DNA of 64,000 nt. Origin: Mesorhizobium_K sp040049215 (GTDB taxonomy: Bacteria; Pseudomonadota; Alphaproteobacteria; Rhizobiales; Rhizobiaceae). Where the stretch lies: the NCBI RefSeq assembly GCF_040049215.1, contig NZ_JBDZDN010000002.1, positions 248,001 to 312,000 on the forward strand, in the 5' to 3' direction. Under the pieces are notes generated by a model. That model was given only the letters and a program-made list of their open reading frames with translations, did not search any database and had not been told where the DNA came from. Positions within the stretch are counted from its first letter, which is position 1, and each line of letters starts with the position of its first letter. Below are positions 43,688 through 52,605 of this stretch, piece by piece. Made by a program: the position numbers and the translations under genes.

Positions 43688-44707
43688 TCACGCCACTCCG
43701 AGCTTTTTCTGCAGGCTGGTGGAAGAGGTCGTGTACTGGAAAACGATACGTTCGCCGGGGCTGACGATGCGTTTGGCCGCCTGCGCCATCAGCGCCACCT
43801 CGTGGAAGCCCGACAGGATCAGCTTGAGTTTGCCGGGATACCAGTTGATGTCGCCGACGGCGAAGATTCCAGGCATCGAGGTCTCGAATTTCTCCGTGTC
43901 GACCGGGATCAGGTTCTCGTGGAGGTTCAACCCCCATTCCGCGATCGGCCCGAGCTTCATGGTCAGGCCGAAGAACGGCAGCATGCGTGTGCACGGGACC
44001 TCGACATCGCCGTCCGGCCCCTTGATCGTGGCGGATTCGAGCTGGCCGTCGCTCCCCTTGATGGCCGAGACCTGGCCGACCTGGAAGTCGAGTTCCTTCC
44101 TTTCGTGCATGGCGAACATCTTGTTGACGCTGTCGGGCGCGGCACGGAATTCCGGCCGCCGGTGGACCAGCGTCACGCTTTTCGCGACCGGCTGCAGGTT
44201 CAGCGTCCAGTCGAGCGCGGAATCGCCGCCGCCGACGATGACGAGGTCGTGGCCGCGGAACTCCTCCATGCGCCGCACGGAATAGAAGACGCTTTTGCCC
44301 TCGAAGGCCTCGATGCCGGGGATCGGCGGGCGCTTGGGCTGGAAGGAGCCGCCGCCGGCGGCGATGACAACGATCTTGGCCTCGAACACCTCATTCTCGT
44401 CGGTGGTGACGCGGAAAGTGCCGTCCTCCAGCTTCTCGAGCCCGGAAACCATGCGGTTGAATGTGAATTCCGGCTTGAACGGCGCGATCTGCTCCATCAG
44501 CCGGTCGACCAGCCCCTGCGCGGTGACGGACGGCAGCGCCGGAATGTCGTAGATCGGCTTCTCCGGATAGAGCTCGGCGCACTGGCCGCCTGGACGGTCG
44601 AGAATGTCGATCAGGTGGCACTTCATGTCGAAGAGCCCGAGTTCAAACACCGCGAACAGGCCGACCGGCCCCGCGCCGATAATCACCACGTCGGTCTTGA
44701 TGGTCAT
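43688..44707 (-). CDS. Ferredoxin--NADP reductase, thioredoxin-reductase-like type
   Basis: Product of 339 residues. A two-dinucleotide-domain flavoprotein: FAD motif VIIGAGPVGLFAVFELG (8-24), NADPH motif LVIVGGGDSALDWTL (about 155) and the late FAVGDINWYPGKLKLI. It lacks the redox-active CxxC of true thioredoxin reductases, which places it in the TrxR-like FNR family. It passes electrons between NADPH and ferredoxin. A 2Fe-2S ferredoxin is encoded directly upstream in the same direction (126-bp gap), and is a natural partner. Confidence 0.9.
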   Translation of the reverse strand: MTIKTDVVIIGAGPVGLFAVFELGLFDMKCHLIDILDRPGGQCAELYPEKPIYDIPALPSVTAQGLVDRLMEQIAPFKPEFTFNRMVSGLEKLEDGTFRVTTDENEVFEAKIVVIAAGGGSFQPKRPPIPGIEAFEGKSVFYSVRRMEEFRGHDLVIVGGGDSALDWTLNLQPVAKSVTLVHRRPEFRAAPDSVNKMFAMHERKELDFQVGQVSAIKGSDGQLESATIKGPDGDVEVPCTRMLPFFGLTMKLGPIAEWGLNLHENLIPVDTEKFETSMPGIFAVGDINWYPGKLKLILSGFHEVALMAQAAKRIVSPGERIVFQYTTSSTSLQKKLGVA

Positions 44708-44832
44708 GCCCGGCCCTCTTGGATTGACGCGTCAGGCTCCAAACCCTGCTGCTCGACAGACCCTAGCCGGGGACGGGCGCCGGCGGCAATCGGCCAGATT
44801 GAAGCGCTATGGCGCGGCCGGCGCTCCGGCGG

Positions 44833-45153
44833 TCAGCCCTGGCGCTCGGGGACGGTCACGACCAGCCCGTCCAGTTCGTCCCTGACCTTGATCTGGCAGG
44901 AAAGCCGCGAATTCGGCCTGACGTCATAGGCGAAGTCGAGCATGTCCTCTTCCATCGCCTCGGGCTCGCCCACGATCCCGGTCCACGCCTCATCGACATA
45001 GACATGGCACGTCGCGCAGGCGCAGGCGCCGCCGCATTCGGCTTCGATGCCCGGAACGGCGTTGCGGATGGCGTTCTCCATGACGGTGGAACCGTTTTCC
45101 GCTTCGACGTCGAAACGCGTGCCGTCAGGGGCAATGTAGGTGAGCTTTGTCAT
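44833..45153 (-). CDS. Adrenodoxin-type 2Fe-2S ferredoxin
   Basis: Product of 106 residues from ATG 45153. The cluster ligands are Cys40, Cys46, Cys49 (CGGACACATC block) and Cys86 (LSCQI), the C-x5-C-x2-C...C pattern of vertebrate-type or FdxB/VI-type ferredoxins. The EEDMLDFAYDVRPNSR helix is a partner-recognition region. It likely serves an FNR (downstream) and one or more monooxygenases or Fe-S assembly enzymes. Confidence 0.95.
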   Translation of the reverse strand: MTKLTYIAPDGTRFDVEAENGSTVMENAIRNAVPGIEAECGGACACATCHVYVDEAWTGIVGEPEAMEEDMLDFAYDVRPNSRLSCQIKVRDELDGLVVTVPERQG

Positions 45154-45258
45154 GAAGCAGTCCCGGAATTGGCCTTCCGAGATAATGACTCCGCGCTGCG
45201 TGTCAACTGCGGCACGCAACCGCCCTCGGCAGGCGCAAACCGGCGATCCTGAGGTTCT

Positions 45259-45657
45259 CTATCGATTGATCGACGCTATGAAGTCGCAGGCCTCGTCGAT
45301 CAGGCGCGCCAGGCGCTTCAGTATGATACGGTCCGTCGGGCTGTTTTCGATCGCCCCGGCGCATTCGGCTATCGCCATGGCCCCTACCCCGCGTGCCGAA
45401 CCTTTCAGGGCGTGAGCCAGGAACAGACGTTCCTTGATATCCGCCTTGTCGATCCGGCTGCGGACGGCAAGCGCCTGTTCCTTGAACATGCCGAGAACCT
45501 CGCGCTCCAACTCGCGATCTCCCATGGTTTGCCGCGACAGCTGAGCCAGGTCGATCGGTCGCGACCGGCCCGGCTGGGAGGCCTCGCCGCCCGGCATCGA
45601 GAAGGCGACGTTCTCGTAACCATTGCGCAAAATAGCCAAGACCTTCTCCCGGGACAT
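45259..45657 (-). CDS. HPt-domain phosphotransfer protein
   Basis: Product of 132 residues from ATG 45657. A single HPt four-helix domain with phosphoacceptor His82 in AHALKGSARGVGA. It should relay phosphate between a hybrid kinase and a response regulator. It is divergent from the GPR/RgsE-like gene; the 255-bp space between them has two TTAACC motifs. It is not ChpT (too short, different fold). Confidence 0.9.
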   Translation of the reverse strand: MSREKVLAILRNGYENVAFSMPGGEASQPGRSRPIDLAQLSRQTMGDRELEREVLGMFKEQALAVRSRIDKADIKERLFLAHALKGSARGVGAMAIAECAGAIENSPTDRIILKRLARLIDEACDFIASINR

Positions 45658-45912
45658 TCGACCGGCTGTCAGAATAGGGGCTCGGCGTGGACAAGGCGTT
45701 AACCGGGGAAAGGCCTGAAACCCGGCGCAAATTCGCCGCAAAGCGGTTCAGTGTTAACCTTATGTTTAAACTTTTACACATCAGCCGGATTGCAGGTTTC
45801 CTTTACCTGTATGTGTCACTACGATACGGCGGGTCCATAAAAGCCTCGTGCGCGGACATTTTCTGTCCCAGATCATTGCGATTGCGCACATTGAGTAGAG
45901 GGTAACGGCGGC

Positions 45913-48900
45913 ATGGCGAAAAAACCGACCACGACCAGGACAATCGAGAACGATGTCTCAAGGGAGCTCGAAAGCGCTCTCGATCTCGACCTTTCGGAAG
46001 CCCGGAACAACCCGGACGTTTCCGTCTCTATGGACGACCTGGAGGCCCAGATCTCGCAGGCGGCGGACGAACTTGTGCGCGAAGGCCGTAACGGCCAGCC
46101 TGCCCGCTCCAGTGCCCGCCCCGGCGCCCGTACTGGGCAGCAGGAGCAGGATTTCCGGCCAGTCGACCGTCCTGTGGACCGCCCCATGGACAGGCCAGTG
46201 GACAGGCCCGTGGACAGGCCGATCGAGCGGCCAGCCGCCAACCAGCCGGCGACATTCGCGCCGGCGAACGACGATCGCCAGAAGGATTTTCGTTCCATCC
46301 TGCACGGCCTCAACAAGCGGGCATCGCGGACCGTCTATTGGGTTGCCGCCCTTCTTTCGGTTCTGTGGCTTGTTGCGTCCGCCTTGCTCGCCGACCGGCT
46401 GTTCGGGCCGGATATCTGGCGGACCGGATCCGTCAATCAGCTTTTTGACCGCCCTGAATGGACCATGTTCGTGCTCGGCGCGCTGCTGCCCGTCGTGCTG
46501 ATCTTCGCCTTCGCGGCCATGGTGCGCCGTGCTCAGGAGATGCGCCTCGCCGCGCAGTCGATGACCGAGGTGGCGTTCCGCCTCGCCGAGCCGGAACATC
46601 TGGCCCAGGACCGCGTCATGACGGTCGGTCAGGCCGTCCGCCGCGAAGTCGCGGCTATGGGCGAAGGCATCGAACGCACCCTTGCGCGCGCCGTCGAGCT
46701 CGAAACGCTCGTGCATACCGAAGTGAACCAGATCGAACGCTCCTATTCCGAGAACGCGGCGCGGATCCGCGCCCTGGTCGACGGCCTGGGCAGCGAGCGC
46801 GAGGCGGTAGTCACCCATGCCGAGCGCGTTCGCGCCTCCATCACCGGAGCGCACGAGACGCTCCGCGACGAGATCGGCCAAGCCTCCGACATCATACGCG
46901 ACTCGATCCTGAACGCTTCGACCAACCTGTCGATGACGATCACCAATTCCGGCGACACGCTGATCGATCGCATCAATGAAAGCGGCATGCATCTGTTCGA
47001 TTCGATGGATTCGCGCGTCGATTCCATCACCGACCGGCTGACCACCTCCGGCGAGGCCTTCGCCAGCCTGCTCGACACCCGCATCGCCAAGCTGACCGAC
47101 AGCACGGACAATCTCACCCGCTCGCTGACCGACCTGCTCGACGACCGCACTTCGGGCATGGTTTCGCTGCTTGGCGGCGCCGCAAGGACGCTGAGCTCGG
47201 AATTCGAAGCGAGCCTGAACAGCATCGAGCGCACGCTCTCCGAGCGCGGCCAGGGCCTGATCAGCGAATTCGAGACCCGCGCCCATGCGCTGGATACCGG
47301 CACGGCGAAGCTCAACGCGGCGCTCGAAGCGCGGGCCCGCCAGATCAACGAGACGCTGGTCGAACGAGCCAAGGAAATCGCCACGACCTTCATCGAAGGC
47401 AAGGAAACCCTGTTCGGCATGATCGATGAGGGCAAGTCCCGCATCGGCGCCGAAATGTCCGACATCGTCCAGTCGACCTCTTCGATGCTGGATGCGCGGG
47501 CGACCGATTTCGCCGGCAGGCTCGACCACGCACGCCATGTCGTCTCGCGCGCCTTCGACGCCGACATCCAGCGGCTCAGCGAAGCGCGCGTCGGCATCGA
47601 CCATGCGGTGGAGAACCATACCCGCAAACTCGCCGAGAGCCGCGACCGCATGGCTGCCGCACTGCAGTCCGACCTGGCGAAATTCGCCGAGGGCCGCGCC
47701 AGTATCGACGCCGCCGTGGGCACCCAGGTGCAGAAGCTCGCCGAGGGCCGCAACATGATCTCGCGCGCCCTGGAAGAGGATCTGCGCAAGATCAACGATC
47801 AGCGCGCATCGATCGACTCCGCGCTGTCGAGCCAGCTCGAGCGCCTGTCGGCCAGCCGCGACAGTCTTTCGAAAATCCTCGCGGAAGACTCGCAGAAGCT
47901 TACGCAAACTCGCGTAAATATTGACGAAATGGTCGCCGGACATGTCGGCAAGCTTGCCGAGGGCCGCAATATTCTGTCGCGGGCGTTGGACGCCGACCTT
48001 TCCAAGCTGTCGGAGACCCGCACGAACATCGACGGCATCGTCGCCGCCCAGGTCGAGAAGCTCGCCGAAGGCCGTGACATCCTCTCGCGCGCGCTGAAAG
48101 CCGACCTGTCGGCCATCGACAATCTGGTCGAAAGCCAGATCCAGAAGTTCGCGGATGGACGCAATTCGATCGCGCAGGTCCTGGAAAGCGACGTCGAGAA
48201 GCTCAAGGAAGGCCGGCAGGTCGTCGAAGGCATGGTGGCCGAGCAGTTGCAGCGGCTCGACCGCGGACGCGAAACGCTTGCCCAGGCTCTCGAGGCCGAT
48301 CTTGCCGGCATCAACGGCCTCTTGGAAAGCCATGTCGAGAAGTTCGCCGTTGGCCGTACCGGCCTGACCAAGGCCCTTGAAGACGACCTTGCGAGGCTCG
48401 CGCAGAGCCGTTCGAGCATCGACGGGCTGGTCGCCGGCCAGGTCGAGAAACTCGCGGAAGGCCGCGACATCCTCAAGCGCGCTCTGGAAGCCGACTTGAA
48501 CAAGCTGGCGGACGCCCGCGCGGACGTCGACGCGCTGGTCACCGGCCATGTCGAGAAGCTGGCCGAGGGACGCGAGGCGCTGTCGCGCGCCCTGCAGGAC
48601 GACCTTGGCAAGCTCGCCGAAACGCGCGGCAACATCGATACGATCGTCGCCAGCCAGGTGGAAAAGATCGCCGAAGGCCGCGAGATCCTCTCCAGGGCGC
48701 TTGAGGAGGACCTGAGCAAGGTGGCCGTCAGCCGCGGCACGATCGATGCCTTCATCACCGGACAGGTGCAGAAATTCGCCGAAGGCCGCAACATACTGAC
48801 CAAGGCGCTCGAAGACGACCTGAACAAGCTGGCCGAGAGCCGCAGCGGAATCGACGGGCTCGTCGCCGGCCAGGTGGAAAAGCTGGCGCAGGGACGCGAC

Positions 48901-51900
48901 ATCCTGACCCGTGCCCTTCAGGCCGATCTCGACAAGCTCGCCGAAGCGCGCGCCAATGTCGACGAGCTCGTCGCCGGCCAGGTCCAGAAGATCGCGGAAG
49001 GCCGCGAAACCCTGTCGCGGGCGCTGCAGGCCGATCTGCAGAAGGTCGCCGAAGGCCGTGCCGTTTTCGACGACGTTGTCGCCAGCCACGTCGCCCGCCT
49101 TTCCGATGGACGCGACACGATGGCGAAAGCCCTCGACGAGGACCTCGGCAAGCTCGCCGAGGCGCGTCGCGAGATCGATGCCGCCATCGCCGCGCATATC
49201 GAGACGATCGCCGGCAAGCGCGTCGACATCTCGCAGGCGGTTGCAGCCGACGTCGAGAAGATCGAGGAGGCCTTCCGTCGCCAGACCGGCGTCATCGAAG
49301 AGCGCACCGGCACCATGGAGCGGGCGCTGAATATCGGCGTCGACAATGTTCGCCAGGTGCTGGAGAAGAGCGCCGTGTCCATGGCCGGCGCCCTGCGCGA
49401 CAAGGTGCTTGAAGTCACCAACGTCCTCAACGAGCAGGCCGGCAACGCCTTTACGGAAGCCGACCGGCGGATGGCCGAGCGCGCGGAGCAGACCTCCGCT
49501 GCCCTGCTCGCCCGGGTCGAGGACATCGCCAAGGCGTTTGGCGAGGCCGACGGCAGGATCGCCGCCCGCACGGAAGCCACCGCCAGCTCGCTTCTGGCAC
49601 GCGGCGAGGAAGTGGCGGGTCTCATCTCGGCTCGCGCCGAGGACATCGCCCGCGTCATGGACGAGACCGACCAGCGGCTCGCCGCCCGTGCCAAGGATAC
49701 GTCGACGGCTCTGGTCGCCCATGGCGACGAGATCGCCAACCGCATGGCCAGCCGCGCCGAGCAGATCTCGCGTGTCTTCGACGAAGCCGATCAGCAGTTG
49801 GTCGCCCGCGCGATGGAGACCGCCGGGTCGCTAGCCGCGCGCGCCGGCGACATATTGCGCAATTTCGACGATGCCGATCAGCGGCTCGGCATGCGTATCA
49901 GCGAATCCGCCGACGCGCTCGCCACCCGCGCTTCCGAACTCGGCCGCATCTTCGACAAGGCCGACGAGAACCTCATTGCACGCATCGCCGACGGCGCCGA
50001 CAAGCTGGAGAGCCGGGCCGGCGAACTCGGCCGCATTTTCGACGAGGCCGACCAGCGTCTGGCCGACCGCGTCGCCGACAGCGCGGCAGCGCTTGGCACC
50101 AAGGCCGGCGAGATCATCTTCAACTTCGAGGAAGCCGACAAGCGCCTCTCCAACCGCGTCAGCGACACGGCCAGCGTCCTGTCGAGCCGCGCTTCGGAAA
50201 TCGGCAACGTGTTTGCCGCCGTCGACAGGCAGGTCGCCGCCCGCGTCGACGAGACGACGCAGGTCCTTTCGGGCCGCGCGCTCGAAGTCAGCAGCCTGTT
50301 CGACGAGGCCGAGCAGCGCCTCGCCGCGAAAATCAGCGACAGCGCCATGGCGATCGGCGAGCACGCGGAAGGCATCATCAGCGCCTTCGGCGAAACCGAG
50401 CAGCGTATCGTTGCGCGCACGCAGCAGACCTCCGCGGAACTCGATGCCCGCGCGCGCGCCATCGAGGAAACCCTATCCATCGCGGACGAGAAGCTGGCGG
50501 CCGGCGCGCAGGCCGTCGCCGCTCGCGTCAACGCTCACGTTGAGGATGCCGAGAACCGCCTGGCCGTTGGCGCCGAGACGATGGGACAGAAGCTCAGCGA
50601 GCAGATCGCACAGGCCGAGGCTCAGCTTATCTCGCGCGCCAATGTCATCTCCGAGACCTTCGCGGCGGTTGGCCAGCACATCGGCCAGAGCACCAACGAG
50701 GCTGCTCGCACGATCGGTTCCAACACGCGCGAACTCAACGCCATGCTCGCCGAGCGTTCTGCCGAGATCACCAAGATCCTCGACGAAACGGCGCGGCCCC
50801 TGGTCGAGCGGTTCAGCGAAACCGGCGACGAACTAGCAAAGACGCTGGACGACGTCACCACCCGCTCGACCGAGCGGTTGCGCGCGGAGAACGCGACATT
50901 GGTCAACGCGCTCGCCAACCGCACCGCCGAGACGCTGTCCGCCCTGTCGGAGCACACCGCGGAATCGGTCAACGCGCTTGCCAGCCGTACCGCCGAATCC
51001 GTTTCTGCCCTGACCGACCGTACCGCCGAGACGCTGTCGGCCGTCGAAGGCGCGCGCAGCAACCTCGCCGAGGGAGTTACGGGCCTGATCGAAAAGCTGG
51101 CTTCGTCGAGTTCCCAGCTCAACGAGCTGATCGAGGCTGCGGCGCAGAACCTCGCCAATGTCGACGAGCATCTGACCGGCAGCACTCAGAGCTTCGCGGC
51201 GAGCACCGAGAAGGCCGCACAGACCTTCGCCAGCTCGGCGCGCCTGGTCGACCAGAACACGGCCCGACTGACCGAGCTGTCCTCCGGCACGCTGCGCGAG
51301 GTCGCCTCGATCGCCACCAAGTTCGAGGCGCACAGCCGCCTGCTCGCCAGCGCGTCGGACCTTCTCAGCTCCGCCCAGAACAACCTCGAGCACACGCTCG
51401 AGCGGCAGTCCTCGCTGGAGGATCTGGCGGTTGGCCTGGTCAAGAAGTCAGAGGATCTCGAGCGTGTCATGCGGTCCTTCGAGAACCTCGTCGGCAGTGC
51501 CATGGAAAAGGCCGAAGGCCGCACGCTGGAATCCACTGACAAGATGCGCATAGCCTTTGCCGAGGTCATCGAATCTGCAACCTCGCGCTTCAGCGACGCC
51601 ACCGAGGACATGCGCCGCACGGCCAATGCGATCCGGACCGAGCTGGAAGACACCCGCGCGGAGATCAAGAAGGGCGTCTTCGAGCTGCCCTTGGAGGCCA
51701 AGGAATCGACCACGGCCATCCGGCGCGCCGTCAGCGAGCAGATCAACGCGCTGAAGGAACTGTCGGCGATCGTCGCCAAATCGGGCCGCAGCAACTCGGA
51801 CGTGTCCGAAGCGCGGCCGGCGCCGCGTCAAGCGGCCCCGGCTCCGCGCCCGGCGGCTCCCGCCGCTGCTCCTCGTCCGGCGGCTCCCGCCGCGCCCCGC

Positions 51901-52518
51901 GCCGCGGAACCGCCTCGCCGTGCGGCGCCTGCGCCGGTGGCGGCGCCCGCGGCGCCTGCCAGGCGTCCTGCCGCTCCGGTAGCCGAGACTCCGGCACGGG
52001 CGGCTACGCTGACCACCGACCGCCCGGCCGAAACGCCCGCTGCCCAGCGGCAGCGCGCCCCGCAGGGCGGATGGGTCCGCGATCTCTTGTCCGGCGCCTC
52101 TCGTGAAGAGGACGCAGCGCCGGTGGCGGTTGCCGAGGCTCCGCGTCCGACGCCGAGCCAGCGTTCGCCGTTGCAGGTGGTCGAGTCGCTGAACTCGCTG
52201 TCGGTCGATATCGCCCGGGCGATCGACCACGAAGCGTCGATCGAGCTGTGGGATCGCTACCGCCGCGGCGAGCGCGATGTGTTTACGCGCCGCCTCTACA
52301 CGCTGAAGGGCCAGCAGACCTTCGACGAGATCCGCCGCAAGTACCAGTCGGACGGCGAATTCCGCGCCGCGGTCGACCGTTACTGCGAGGACTTCGAGCG
52401 CCTGCTGAAGGACGTCGCCCGCAACGACCGCGACAATGTCATGACGCAGACCTACCTGACGTCGGACACCGGCAAGGTCTACACCATGCTTGCCCACGCC
52501 GCCGGCCGGCTGCGGTAA
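45913..52518 (+). CDS. rgsE: Giant coiled-coil polar growth protein (GPR/RgsE-like)
   Basis: Product of 2201 residues. An N-terminal cytoplasmic part with a six-fold VDRP-type repeat (84-107) is followed by two membrane helices (about 139-161 and 183-203), then a very long helical region. That region holds 16 repeats of mostly 36 residues (554-1115) and 12 repeats of mostly 29 residues (1180-1549). An Ala/Pro-rich linker (about 1965-2050) leads to a conserved C-terminal domain (2082-2201, with SIELWDRYRRGERDVFTRRL). This layout and size match GPR of Agrobacterium and RgsE of Sinorhizobium, which form a ring at the growing pole and are required for unipolar growth. The assignment is by architecture and length. 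Confidence 0.9.
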   Translation: MAKKPTTTRTIENDVSRELESALDLDLSEARNNPDVSVSMDDLEAQISQAADELVREGRNGQPARSSARPGARTGQQEQDFRPVDRPVDRPMDRPVDRPVDRPIERPAANQPATFAPANDDRQKDFRSILHGLNKRASRTVYWVAALLSVLWLVASALLADRLFGPDIWRTGSVNQLFDRPEWTMFVLGALLPVVLIFAFAAMVRRAQEMRLAAQSMTEVAFRLAEPEHLAQDRVMTVGQAVRREVAAMGEGIERTLARAVELETLVHTEVNQIERSYSENAARIRALVDGLGSEREAVVTHAERVRASITGAHETLRDEIGQASDIIRDSILNASTNLSMTITNSGDTLIDRINESGMHLFDSMDSRVDSITDRLTTSGEAFASLLDTRIAKLTDSTDNLTRSLTDLLDDRTSGMVSLLGGAARTLSSEFEASLNSIERTLSERGQGLISEFETRAHALDTGTAKLNAALEARARQINETLVERAKEIATTFIEGKETLFGMIDEGKSRIGAEMSDIVQSTSSMLDARATDFAGRLDHARHVVSRAFDADIQRLSEARVGIDHAVENHTRKLAESRDRMAAALQSDLAKFAEGRASIDAAVGTQVQKLAEGRNMISRALEEDLRKINDQRASIDSALSSQLERLSASRDSLSKILAEDSQKLTQTRVNIDEMVAGHVGKLAEGRNILSRALDADLSKLSETRTNIDGIVAAQVEKLAEGRDILSRALKADLSAIDNLVESQIQKFADGRNSIAQVLESDVEKLKEGRQVVEGMVAEQLQRLDRGRETLAQALEADLAGINGLLESHVEKFAVGRTGLTKALEDDLARLAQSRSSIDGLVAGQVEKLAEGRDILKRALEADLNKLADARADVDALVTGHVEKLAEGREALSRALQDDLGKLAETRGNIDTIVASQVEKIAEGREILSRALEEDLSKVAVSRGTIDAFITGQVQKFAEGRNILTKALEDDLNKLAESRSGIDGLVAGQVEKLAQGRDILTRALQADLDKLAEARANVDELVAGQVQKIAEGRETLSRALQADLQKVAEGRAVFDDVVASHVARLSDGRDTMAKALDEDLGKLAEARREIDAAIAAHIETIAGKRVDISQAVAADVEKIEEAFRRQTGVIEERTGTMERALNIGVDNVRQVLEKSAVSMAGALRDKVLEVTNVLNEQAGNAFTEADRRMAERAEQTSAALLARVEDIAKAFGEADGRIAARTEATASSLLARGEEVAGLISARAEDIARVMDETDQRLAARAKDTSTALVAHGDEIANRMASRAEQISRVFDEADQQLVARAMETAGSLAARAGDILRNFDDADQRLGMRISESADALATRASELGRIFDKADENLIARIADGADKLESRAGELGRIFDEADQRLADRVADSAAALGTKAGEIIFNFEEADKRLSNRVSDTASVLSSRASEIGNVFAAVDRQVAARVDETTQVLSGRALEVSSLFDEAEQRLAAKISDSAMAIGEHAEGIISAFGETEQRIVARTQQTSAELDARARAIEETLSIADEKLAAGAQAVAARVNAHVEDAENRLAVGAETMGQKLSEQIAQAEAQLISRANVISETFAAVGQHIGQSTNEAARTIGSNTRELNAMLAERSAEITKILDETARPLVERFSETGDELAKTLDDVTTRSTERLRAENATLVNALANRTAETLSALSEHTAESVNALASRTAESVSALTDRTAETLSAVEGARSNLAEGVTGLIEKLASSSSQLNELIEAAAQNLANVDEHLTGSTQSFAASTEKAAQTFASSARLVDQNTARLTELSSGTLREVASIATKFEAHSRLLASASDLLSSAQNNLEHTLERQSSLEDLAVGLVKKSEDLERVMRSFENLVGSAMEKAEGRTLESTDKMRIAFAEVIESATSRFSDATEDMRRTANAIRTELEDTRAEIKKGVFELPLEAKESTTAIRRAVSEQINALKELSAIVAKSGRSNSDVSEARPAPRQAAPAPRPAAPAAAPRPAAPAAPRAAEPPRRAAPAPVAAPAAPARRPAAPVAETPARAATLTTDRPAETPAAQRQRAPQGGWVRDLLSGASREEDAAPVAVAEAPRPTPSQRSPLQVVESLNSLSVDIARAIDHEASIELWDRYRRGERDVFTRRLYTLKGQQTFDEIRRKYQSDGEFRAAVDRYCEDFERLLKDVARNDRDNVMTQTYLTSDTGKVYTMLAHAAGRLR
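46162..46233 (+). repeat. 12-bp minisatellite encoding VDRP
   Basis: Six units of 12 bp in frame: V-D-R-P, V-D-R-P, M-D-R-P, V-D-R-P, V-D-R-P, I-E-R-P. It sits in the cytoplasmic N-terminus of the giant coiled-coil protein and should vary in copy number between strains. Confidence 0.93.
47572..49257 (+). repeat. 16 tandem coiled-coil repeats (36 aa, two of 29 aa)
   Basis: Consensus KLAEGRxxIDxxVAxQVEKL then AEGRDILSRALEADL (36 residues, 108 bp). There are 14 units of 36 residues and two (units 6 and 8) of 29 residues that lack one heptad. The length is exactly 14x36 + 2x29 = 562 residues. Confidence 0.93.
49450..50559 (+). repeat. 12 tandem coiled-coil repeats (29 aa, two of 40 aa)
   Basis: Consensus FDEADQRLAxRVxDSAxALx then xRAxEIxxx (29 residues). 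Ten units are 29 residues; units 2 and 3 have an 11-residue insertion (40 residues). The total is 370 residues. Confidence 0.9.
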
Positions 52519-52535
52519 ACGACTGAGATTGTACG

Positions 52536-52567
52536 AAAAAGGGCGGGATGATCCCGCCCTTTTTCTT
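52536..52567 (+). terminator. Rho-independent terminator of the giant coiled-coil gene
   Basis: GGGCGGGA (52541-52548), loop TGA and TCCCGCCC (52552-52559), extended by A5/T5, are followed by TTTTTCTTT. It lies 18 bp after the stop, and the A-run makes it usable for the convergent lipoprotein gene as well. Confidence 0.93.
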
Positions 52568-52605
52568 TGGGTATTGCCGGAACGAGGCGCGGAGCTCGCC
52601 CGGCT

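Noticed and set aside
45958..49722. A 1254-codon open frame on the minus strand opposite the giant coiled-coil gene
   Set aside because: It mirrors the internal repeats of the plus-strand gene. Repetitive GC-rich coding DNA leaves the opposite strand open; there are no recognisable domains and no plausible start signals.
47572..50559. Regular repeats that could suggest a CRISPR-like array
   Set aside because: The repeat units are contiguous, in frame and degenerate at DNA level, with no unique spacers; they encode coiled-coil repeats.
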